DNA from: Ciona savignyi
Taxonomy: Eukaryota; Chordata; Ascidiacea; Phlebobranchia; Cionidae
Direction: 5' to 3'
NCBI GenBank assembly: GCA_000149265.1
Contig: CH003364.1
Location: 955,765-1,019,764 of the forward strand
DNA length: 64,000 bases
The position numbers were made by a program, and so were the translations under genes. The notes beneath the pieces were generated by a model that did no database searches, was not told the DNA's origin, and saw nothing but the letters and a program-made list of their open reading frames with translations. Below, in pieces: positions 47,101 to 59,100 of this stretch (the stretch's first letter is position 1; every line of letters begins with the position of its first letter).

Positions 47101-50100
47101 AGGTTTTTTAGGGCGGGGTAACCAAATTAATCAAGAATGCAGGTTTGAAGGACACACCTATTTAATTCAATTTATTTTCTAATCGATGTATCAACCGAAA
47201 CCTATGGTCTTATGTATTTTAACTATCGCCCAACTCTAAAAGAATGTATAAACCAATATTGTGGTAAATTCTACCAGACCCACCAAATAATCTTAATCAG
47301 AAGCTTTCCATGTAGTTAAATAGATACAGATTTATATTGCGTAATCATTTCAATGAATAACTTTACTTTTTAAGCATCAATTGCAGGAAAATCTGGACAG
47401 CTTTGATATTGCTGAATTACTAAAATCATGACATGACAAATGTTTGTAAATTAGATCAAATAAGTTGAAGAAATTGTCTCATCTTATAAATAGAACAATC
47501 ATTAAAAGAATTTAACGACACTACGTCGATTTTTGGAGTTCAAAAAGCTGACTTAATTCGATCCAACTGCATCATTTCATTAAAATGCCAGACAATAAAT
47601 TATTCAAAGAGTCAATCATGCAAACAGTTTGCTCATAGTGCTATAATGTAGCAGTGTCTAAAACCGCCGCTTATATAGCTAGTAATTAGTCAAATAAAAT
47701 TAAATCTTATTGTAAAATGGATTAAATTAGCCTAGTGTTTAAGCACAATTAAGGAAATAAGTTTCCAAAAAGTGAAATACACAATTGAATATCCCCCACC
47801 TACATTAAACAAATTACAACCAGGTTTAGAAACCATTTAAATTCTGGTGTATACTGTGGCTTACGAATATTTACTTGAGGCTAGTAGGGTTTGTAGTTAA
47901 GTAGAAAAGATTTCCAACTGACTCATTTAAACCATTTAACACAATTTAAACTTGGCTTATACATTTCGTTATTATAGAAATTAAGGAGATTTTCATTATT
48001 ACACTGGTTCATCAAGCTTTCATAGAAACTTTTCTGTCGTCCAGCTTTATATATACATTTGTATAAATTTAAAAATATTGATTTCAACGAATTAAACGTC
48101 ATTTTAAATGTCGCTGTAAATCAATCGGAAATCATATACTTTGATTATGCTTCTTGGCTTAATACAGGAAAAAAACACACAATTTTTATAAATTAAATTG
48201 CGAAATCAAAATAATTAAGTTTGTCTTAATTTTTCAATACAGCTGATGAATAATTAATTTCCGGTATCGGGACGTCTTGATTTTCACCACGCTGATGACT
48301 CAATTGATTCAACTAATTTGAGCCACTTCACCTACATACTTGATATATACGTGGCATATTCCAATCTCGGGTTTTTCTCCACTTTGGCGATACCATGTCT
48401 TCGACGAGTTTCGCCCTTTTTTTCTGGATTTCTTTGTGGCGGTGATCAAATACAAGCAAACCTTGCTTATCCGTGCCACAGAATTGAAATTCTACAACTT
48501 TTTCTGAGCCTAAACTTGATTTTGTTGAATGTTCGGGTGAAACAGACGGATTTACATCTTTCCGAATGGTGGTTTGAATTTGAGGTTTTTCTGATTCAGA
48601 CTGCTGAAATTTCATGTCCTTGGCACTGTCATTTCCAGAGACGCTGGACTGCACTTGCTTATTTTCTGTTCCATTTTTAGAACCCGAATTATCCGGTGGT
48701 GACAGTGGGGCACGTTTCTTTCTTCTTCTTGGGGGTGCCTTTACTGGAAGAGGTTTATTATCATGTTGCTTGATCTCTCTTTGTGGTGGTACACTTGCTT
48801 CATTTGGCTTGTTTTCCACATCTTGATTTTCCATTTTACATGAACTAACTGCTGAGTTCACTTCATTTTTAGAGTCCATGTCTGCTAAGAATGGATTATT
48901 CACTCCATCATTGCCTAAAGCAGGTTCTAGCTCACGTTTTAAGCTCTGGGATCCTGGAGAAACTTGGGCATTCGTGTCCAATTGTTGTCCTGTTGTTGCA
49001 TCGGTTTCAAATGGGTTATTCGATTCATCTACATTTTCTATTTGAGTTTCTTCAACTTCAAATGGATTTTGAGAGGATATATTTTTGAATGGATTTGGTT
49101 CAACAACTTGAAAGGGGTTCGAATCCGTTTTCTCCGATGTAAAAGGGTTGGTTTCAACTTCCTTAGTTTCAAACGGATTTTGAGATGAAGTTTGTTCCGT
49201 AAATGGATTTTGGTCACTGTTACCACTCAATGCTGTTTTATCATCCTTAGCCAATAGTTCCGCCACCTTAAATGGATTGGCATTCTTCAATGTGGCATTC
49301 TTATTTTCTAAATCTCCTGCTTTGCTATTGCCACCTAACTGCTAGAGCAAAAAAAGAAGTTATACAGGCTACCTATGTTGTGTGGTGAAATGGAGTTTAG
49401 ATCAGTATTTCTCAAGCTTAAAGAGTCAGAGCCAAATTCGATACCTAAAGATTGTAAAAACACAAATAAAAACAACGCAGTTTAGCCTTTGCATCCTGAA
49501 GATTAAAACCTGTTGTTAAGCATTTTGGAAACTGTTGGGGGTCTTTTTTTAAAAGGGAAAAATAATTTGAGTGACTTCTGTTACATACCGACACACAACA
49601 TTTTAATAGTAAAGAAACCACATGAAGATATATTATTAAAAGTAAAACTGGTTGGTACCTGTATATTAGTAAATAGGTACATACTTAAGGTAAATTCAAA
49701 ACTGGTTAATATATTTTTAATAGGTACTTCAGGGTAATTTATAACTGGTTGAATATAGTGTTTTTTAACCTTTTTTGAGATTGCAGCACACTTTAAAGAG
49801 GTAAATGGATGGCATAACAACCACTGGGTTGTAGTTATAGCGCGGGTCTTAAAACATTAAATGCAGATTATCTTAAAGTTATACCATTACAAATTTATGT
49901 ATATTGCCGTTATAATCATAACATTGTTGCGACAACCAAAATTTCCGTAAAAACAAAAGCAAGTAATGCAGAACTAACAAACCGAAGACAATTAAATAAT
50001 CTGTACAATAAGTACTGGTATAAGTGCTATAAATAAATGAAATTGCCTGACGCAACCTATATATTTTTAGCAGCACCCAGCACTTTTGACACTAATCCGT

Positions 50101-53100
50101 ATTATATGAAGTTATATATATTAAATTTATGTATAAAAACCAGCCAGTAAATATGTTGTATAATCGATTCTTCTCCTACCTCATACTTTGCTTCTTTCAT
50201 GGGGTCGGTGGGATCAAAATGCGACAACTCATCGACCAGTGAATGATTGACATATGTGGATGAACGAGGTTTCCCCTTTTGCTCTACATGATCTTCTTCA
50301 GCGAACGGGTTTAAATCGTCCCCGTTTTCAGCACTTAAAAACGGGTTCGAATCTTCAAAAGGATTGTTTCGGCTTTCGGTATCATGCACGTCTGGCTCCT
50401 CGTCAAATGGATTCGTCTTTCTCCGTTGGATTGGTGAGGCGGATTGATGCAGATTTGCTTGTTTTAGATCCGCTTGGCCGTTCACGGTTCTCTGATTCCT
50501 GCGAACGGAGAGCTTCTGCTGCTGGAGCCGGTGGTTGTAATCGTACATAGGTATGTCGGCTTCCGCCGGACTTTCTTCTTCATCCAGCGATTTGTCACTT
50601 TGATTGTGGGTCACAAGGTTTAAGCCGCGCTCCTTTTCAACCTGACAAATAAAGCACCTGTACATACTATGTCCAACAAAATAAGTAATTTATAAAAATA
50701 CAGATGGAAATTACATCTAGTCCATAAGTAAACCTACAAGACAGAAATCGATATAAGTAGGCTGCAACGATATACTGATAATCGTGATACCACTCCGCTG
50801 CGATACTAAAAATCTGCATTTTTTTAGGGAACATTTTTCAATAATTTTCGATTTATCAAAAAGTTTCATTGTAGCCCTACATATAAGCAATAATCTTTAA
50901 AAGCGTTTTACCCAGGGGCACTGGCGCCGAACGCGGGTATGCAGAGTACGCCAGCCTACCCTGGCATTTTGCCAGGGTATGCAGCATCACCTGATTTTTA
51001 CGCGTTTCGATCATCAGATCGTCTACATTAATTGCTTGTCTGTACTACAACTCAACTACGCAAGACATACAAGCGTCGCAACGGGAGAATAACGCGTTTT
51101 TTATGTCTAAATTACTATTAGTACATACACGGTAATACCTAGTGCAGTGCCGATCAGGATTTTTCACGATCATTAAAATCCTTGCCGATCCGATCGCGAT
51201 CTAAATTGCGTCCAAAAAACGCTTATTTTCTGACGCGAAAATGCAAACTATGAGAGAAATATAGTTTTACTTCACAGCTATAAATCGATTAAACTGTTAT
51301 TTACACTACTTAACTGCACAGATTAAGCTTGAGCTAAAGCTTAAAACATGTAAAATTTAAATTTTTTATACGGTTTGTGGTAAAACGTATAATATATATT
51401 TTGCCAAGCATAAGTTTTATTTTCGGTAGCGAGTGTATTAATGACATTTTGGAAAGCTAATCCGTTTCTTTTAACTTAATTTATTAAGCAATCTTCGGCG
51501 TAGCATGTAAGTAGGAGGATGTTTGGCTTAGGTCCAACTTGCACCTGGCCGAAATGAGTAGACGCGTGTATCTTTTTGATGACTCGTGCGAACGCTCGAA
51601 GCGCACGCTAATGATAAGAGAGAGTAAACTAATGTTTCTTTAGTATAAACAGTCTGTTATCAATTCAAAATATAAATCGAAAATTGAGTTAAAACTTATT
51701 TTACGCATTTTACACAAATAAAATTTTCAGGATTAACAATGTGATTTATTGTTGTTTGCATGATTTAGTTTTACAGATGGATTAATTAGATCCCGCTACG
51801 TAATGCCCTGTTGAATCTATGCCTGCCCTAACTACTTTTTAGATACGTCCTTAATTGCCGAGATCATTTGATTTCCCAGACGCGCACATACACATTTGGA
51901 ATATAACATTTGTTTCACCAATTACTCCACGCAAGTAAGGAAAGTCGAATGGTTAACGTCGGGGCGATTCAATTATTTTTTAACTCCTTTGGCTGCCAAC
52001 CGGACGATTATAACTAACCGGAATCTAAGGAATTTTTATAGGATTGGATGGGCTATAAACATTTACACAAGCTTAATGAAAAGGCGTACAACAACCACTG
52101 GCAACTATAATATCTTATATTCTAAATAGGAGTCTAAAGGAACTCATAATACTAGAGCACCTAATACGCGTAGTGCGTTTCTCCTTACCGAAAGCGCATC
52201 TATCGTGCGAAGACGTCCGAACATTTTTTAAAGCGAGAGCTCGGAAAACAACTTGCATCATCGCATCGCTTTTTGTGGCAATGAAAGATACATTACCGTA
52301 AATGTCAGTTAAAGTCTAAAGTCAACATTGCAAAACAAGAGAAGTTTATACAATTTATTTATTTCATCTATTTTGTTTTTAGCTGAAGATTTTATTGCAA
52401 TCGGCGCGACGATTGCGAGGGCTCCAAATTATTTAATAAAAGTTTTACTAATCATGCCGAATCGGTACCAGCTCGAATTTTTTTAACGTTAAGAGCCTAG
52501 TTTGAAATGTCAAAGAGATGCATTCTAGGGCAATTTAATGTTAAAAATTTTTTTTGGCGCGCTGGGCGCGAAATTGATTTTCTCTCAACCCTCGCATGCC
52601 CTGGCTTTTCGTATGTTCGGCGCGCCTGCCCAGGGGCACAACAGCAAAAAGGGGTGATGATATCGGGGGAACCAGAATGCGTGTCGACAGAAATAAACTG
52701 ACCTGTTTCATTGCTACCATCCCGATTTTGTCCGAGTTTTTCCTCACGCTCTCAAGGAAATCCTTCAACTCTTTCATGGAGATATCTTTGATCTCCTCCC
52801 TGATCCTCGGGATGTTGTTGCTCATGATCTCACAGAAGCGATACTGGAAGATCAGCGGAAGATGAGTGCGCTCGAGCTGTTCCAGCGTCTTCAGAGCTGA
52901 ATAATACCTGATAAAGTAAAGAAATTATTTTAATTAAAACCTGATAAAATGAAGAAATTAAAAATATGAGTGCTAAATTTAAGCGATGCTCATGATAAAT
53001 CATGGCCCTCAGACTGTATCTAACCATATCCTGTAATTAAGATATTGAATACTATTCATGTAATAATTCTTCATTTTTTCACATTCGGCCCGCCTACTAG

Positions 53101-56100
53101 AGAAGTTGCCCACCAATGATTTAGAACATAGTTTCAAAAGCAGTGTAAGAACATAGTTATTAATCTTAATTATCAAAAGGGTGTCAGCCTATATAGAACA
53201 CACTGTTGAAACAATATAATTCACTACTTTTTATCGGTAATTTTAAGAACTACCACAACAACCAACCTTCCAGCTTTCATTTGCTCACACATCTTAGCAT
53301 ACATCTGAAGCACGGGGAGACACATGGAGAGCTTCTCTATGGCAGAGGCGACATTTCGCTGCTGCAGTTGACACTGAATGAGGTCGTCACTTTTCCTTGC
53401 CACTTCCTTTCCGGACTCCTGCAGCTCTTTATTGATCACCACAGTCTGGTTCTAAACAATTGAGCGCAGCGTTAATCCACATAATTTAACAGCAGTGATT
53501 TTTGGCATGTGTTGTGTCCATGTGTTGTGAGGTGGTCTTATTGGCATGTGTTATATCCAGAACTGTAAAAAATTACTTACACCGGTTAGGTCAGGAGTCT
53601 GCAACCTTTTGGACTTAAGGGAGCCATTTTAACCGATACCGGTATTTCATGAAATTATAATCACTGGAAGCCGCAAAACTAATATTATTTTGCAATATAA
53701 GGAAAACAATGATATGGGAGATAAAGACGCGGAAGTTATTCTGTTTGTTTTACTTATGCATTGCTAACTAGCAACAAAATTAGTAAGAGCCTCATCAAAA
53801 AAATAAAAGAACCGCAGGTGGCCGACACCTGGGTTAGGTTTTAACTGTCAGTATTGGAGCCAAAGGTCTAAATTGTAAAAAAATCATTATAATAGGCACT
53901 TTCTCTGTACAAAATCTTAAAGTGATAGCCGACCTGATGATTAAAACATTCATAATTTACTTCTCTTAAAACATTCATAATTTATTTTCTCTTTGTGTAA
54001 GCTAAGCATGTTTGCTAGAGTCAAGTTAAACACCTTTGTTATTTTCTACTAGGTGAACTTTGAACCAGGACCAAACAATCCTTAGACACATACTGAAGAC
54101 AAAGCTCAGTTCATATATTTTTAAAATAAATGTAGTAAGTACTTTTGCCTAAAAAATTTATTAAGCAATATATTTTACAAGTAATATCATGTAACCACTA
54201 CTGAAAATTAGACTTCTTGTCATTTTTAGTAGCATTGGCTCCGAATTTTCAATTAAAAACTAGTCCTAACCATCCAAATGGTAGATTTATTGGTTGAATT
54301 GAACAAGAAAGAGCAAGAAAAGAGGGTTAAAATTTTAACTCAATGTCACAATGCAAAAGTCATATATAAACCAAGACTGGTGTGCTTCACAAATTTTTCC
54401 TATGCCTATGTATTAGGGCATGTACCTAATAAATCACATTTAATATCACCCTGTCCCAGACCCAACATCATAATTACAAAATTTAATATTTTAAGATGAT
54501 AAAATTTTACTGGGAGCCCCTAGCCCAGACATGGGCAACATACAGTCTGGAACAGATTTTGACCAGCCCACAAACTGTATCTAACCATAGCAATTAAGAT
54601 ATTAAATACTATTCATGTAATAATCCGGCCCACCAAGAACTTAATTTTTCCACATCTGGCCTGACAATTAGAAAAGTTACACACCCCTGCCCTAGCCTAT
54701 AGTCCTGAAACGCAGAACATTTAACAAAGCTTTACACACTTTAGTGGGTTATATGAGCTTTAGAATCTGTTTTTAATGGTGTATGCCAATTACTTATTGG
54801 TACTTTTAATTATTGAAATAAATCACTGTCTGTTATATTTTATCCACCATATATGTCGTTAAATAAAAAATATATATATACATATAGCCTTTTTTTATTT
54901 TCAACTTGAGACGCATCACACTAGATAAGTTTTATTTTTTGGTGTCTTCTTTAATCAATACAGTTCGTCACCCACCTTCAGTCGTTCTGCGTCACTCCTC
55001 ACATTGATAAGTTCTGTGATAGATTCAATAAATCCCTGGTAATGGAAGTTGCACATTCTTTCGATGTCTCGGTCATGTTGCTTGATTCTACAGTCGAGCC
55101 GATCCAAGAACTTGGCGTGGTCGTTGCCCTCGTACACGGCTCTAAACAACATAATACAGCATGAGGGGGAAGGACGACGGGAATTTAAGTATGAAACTTG
55201 GTTTGGATTGTAGATGGTGGGGCCACACTTAACGGGGGGAAAGTGGAAGGAGGGAAACTGCTCACTAAAACTATTCCAACTAATTTTAACCCTGCGCCAA
55301 ACATTGATCTTTATCGTAGAACTAACCGTAACTTAAACTCCTTGTTTAAAACCAACTATAACGCCCTAATCGTCATTCTAGTGCAGGAGTCGGCAACCTT
55401 TTCATAGTCGCGGGCCAAAACCAAACTTAACATGATCTCGGCGGGCCGTAATAAATTTCTTAACTCCACATCAACTTTTCTATGTTTTGATAACATTTCA
55501 AGATTGCAAAATCAATTAGAAAAATATATGTTTACTGCCTAGAATTATCTATCGTACAGGACTTTAGTTAGTAAAGAACATGATGCAAACACATATGAAA
55601 TAGCAAAAACGATGTCTGTTGTGTCATAATGTTACATGTCATAATATGTGTCATGACATCCTAATGTCATAATATTACAATTGAATTGCTTCTACTCTCA
55701 TCAATGCGCACGCCAACAAACACACACAGTTATTGCTTTCTCTTAAAGCATTTTCTTTGTGCACGCACACATTCTCAATGGACACGGTCAGGCGCATTTT
55801 TTATTATTGCCGCATAGATTGTTAAAATTCATTAAAATCTAAGATTGCAGATGACATAGTGGGCTGTATTCTATAATACTTCAGTTAGATGTCTCGGGCC
55901 GGATGATTTTGGTTGGCCGGCCGTAGGTTGCCGACCCCTGTTCTAGTGTGCAGTTTCCCTTAATTTTATGTACAATTTTAGTTCACATTAAAATCAAATC
56001 TAGAAAGCAAGGCAACTACACCCAGATTTTTTTTTGTAATTATAAAATAATCCAAAAACGGAAGATGCAGTCATCTATATCCCTAACTTACAAATATCGA

Positions 56101-59100
56101 AAGAATAATTCTTCTGAAGAAATATGTACATTATAAGTGCAAAAATCTCCCTACGAAGAAACTCAACTTCCTAACTTTGGGTATGGTTTCGCAATACGAA
56201 AATTGGGGGATGAAAAACTATACAAAATAATGAATACCCAAATAGTGATAGGCTATGTTTTAGATATCACAAGTCAGGTTTTAAATGTAGGCATATCATA
56301 ACAAAAACTTGCTGGTTTAAAATGACACTTAATGTCACTAAATCAGACCTTAACGAAGCTCCAATAAATGCTGTATCTGTTGTTTCTATTTCATTTAATA
56401 TACGTTCGTGTTCTCTGTCAGTTTTCGTTTCTTGTTCTGTAGAGGGTTTCTGTTTTTTCTACTTTTCCATCCTCACAAACCAAGCTGGCCATTATGTGAT
56501 ACTTCTTCCTTAGTTTTCTTTATATTTACATTCTTAAAGTAGCATTGTAAAGCTCGAATTGGTGTTTAATAATGAAGGTACACCTTGACGTATACTAGAC
56601 ATAAGACCAAAACATAAATAATAGAAACGTACTTTTACCCGGGTGGCGCTTGTAGGATTTGTAATCCTTTTAAATTGGTTTGCAAGTTACTTAGTTTTTT
56701 TTAAGTAAATGTGGAAGCTATGTTATACAAAAAATAACTTGCGTCAATCACTAATTTAACAAAATTGTTGTTTTATAGATTAAAGAATACTACAAAAGTC
56801 GGGTTGAAGCGCTTATGTATCAACAAACAACTATCGGTGATTTCGACAATGATATCCGCCCATGATCCATATTCCAAATTAGGAAAAACTTGGTCTTGTC
56901 GCACAATTTTAAAGTCCACCATTTTACCTAGTTAATTTTGGTTCGACACTCTTTTTTCTATAAATTTATTTTTTTATCTGCATTGTTTTTTAAAGTTGTT
57001 TATACCACTTCATGGTGGTTCATAACCAGAGAGGTTTAAATGACCATTCAAAGTCACTGCAACCTTTTGTCGCGCTCTAAAAAGCAGTTTACGAACATTG
57101 CTTTTTATGCAAACATAATATGGGCAATTGTTACATATTATAATAAGTCTACTGTGTTGCCATGTGTCCCTGTGGTGGAAGATGGGTTCGTTAATATGAT
57201 GGTGATACTTTTCTTCCATGGACGGTAAAAAGCACGGTCACTATAAACGTCAATAATAAAATAGACAGGACAGGAAAAACAGTGTAACTACACAAACGCA
57301 GTTTAATGGCGCAATTTTATTGTGCTTGGAAATGTTGATTTGGTGGTTTTGGTGCGGTTTTACCTTACCACGGTTATATCGTTTAAATATCATTTGTCTG
57401 TACCTGCTTCGGCAGTACATAAGCGTTCCTTAAAAAAAAAATCATTTGTCCACAGTTGGGTTACCGGATAAGCAATAACAAAAAGAGCAATAAAAATTGG
57501 AAGAAATCACAAAGATGAATCTTGTATGGTTCAGTATTAAGAATAGTCTAGACTCTAGATTCTAAAATCGATCAGACAACGCGGTACGATTAGGTAACAT
57601 TAAACCAAAAAGTGTGGGTTATTAATATATATTTTCGGACCGGTTAGTCTGGTGGTTTAGTGCGACGCCTTTTAAAAGAAAGGTTAACGATTCGAAACTG
57701 GACGCTTACTAGTCGGTAAAGATTCAAAACTGGACGCTTACTAGTCGGTAGGCACTTAACGGACATTGCCTAAACCGAGCGGAATAGTGGGTTCTAGCAA
57801 ATTAAAGGAACGTGTCCATCATATACGCCACACACGGCAATAGCCTCGGTAATTAACCCTGCGGTGGGCGCGAGGTGATCTAACGAACCCCTTGGTTTTC
57901 CCATTCACGGGTCAAACATAAATATCCTATCCTATCTTATCCGATTTATATAATGTATTAAATAGCCACAACAAGTTTGGTTAAAAAGCCTTAATCGATT
58001 AATCGAGCGTGACTTTTTACCAAATGATAAAAAAAACACATATTAAACACCAATACAAAAATTATCAAGTCTTGAATTTAATAAAGTACAGAGACTTCAA
58101 CTTATGCTATATATATCCCATCACAAGTATGGGCCGTTAGCCGAGTAATGGTTGAATCGAAACCAGACAATGACCATGCGGTTTATGCTGTCATACCACT
58201 CAATGCCTGTCGCTTGGACCCAATGGAATAATGGGTTAAAATTGAAAAAAACTTGGACGAGAAAATTCCATACGGTATTCCTTTTGATAAATCTACATTC
58301 CCATCCATGGGGATACAGCATGAAACATACTAAATTAGTAAATTACTATGAAAAGCAATTTCCTACCTCAAAACAGGCCCCAAAAAGAATCCACTTTCGA
58401 TTTCTTGTATAATCATATCGTGACCATATTCAACGGAATCTATATCAGCTTTGCCGTATTCTATTTCCATCACCCACGGCTGAGTTGGCGCCCTCTTTCG
58501 GGTTTCGAGGTTCTCCGTTTCGTTTTGCTTCATTTCAGCAACAATTTCTATGATAAAAAAAATTAAAACAAGTATTCGTTCCAAATAATACTATTAGATA
58601 GCTAGTATACAGGGTTTCGTCGAATAGATTTTACTGGTGAAGATATTTATATGAGACATAATTACCGTTGACTTCTATTTAAAAAGTCGGTTGTGAGGTG
58701 GTTGAGATATTGATTTAGTTATTGGATAAAAATACTTAGGAAGCTACCCTGCTTATAACCTCCCGAAAAGTGCTTTTAAAACTACCTCTGTAATTCAGTT
58801 CTTCTGAAATTTCCAGGATGGGCATTTGCTGGGGTGTGGGTGTTTCAATAACGGATTTAGTTCGCCGCATATTCTTGGGGCCAAATGGCTTCATTTTACC
58901 CCCCATAGACTGTTTGCGGAATCTTTTCATTGGTGAAAGAACTTTGGGAGTTGTCTCCGGAGTTACAGCTAGCTTTCCTTCTTGCGTAGCCTATAACATA
59001 TTTCAGTAATAAGGTTTTAACAAGCTAGTTGCAACTATGAAGTGCCGCTAAACTGCAATGGGCAGTTTTGTTGCTTTGCTTTTAACTTAGTCCCCCCGAT

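Noticed and set aside
48340-50641. NPF exons as an independent nested gene (for example Rabenosyn- or EHBP1-like)
   Set aside because: No FYVE, C2, CH or other domain accompanies them, and both exons fit the EXOC6 frame at all three junctions. Kept as an EXOC6 insert unless transcripts say otherwise.
50931-52640. Large hAT element starting CAGGGGCACTGGCG
   Set aside because: The similar motif at the other side (CAGGGGCACAACAGC) is in direct, not inverted, orientation and no target duplication is found.
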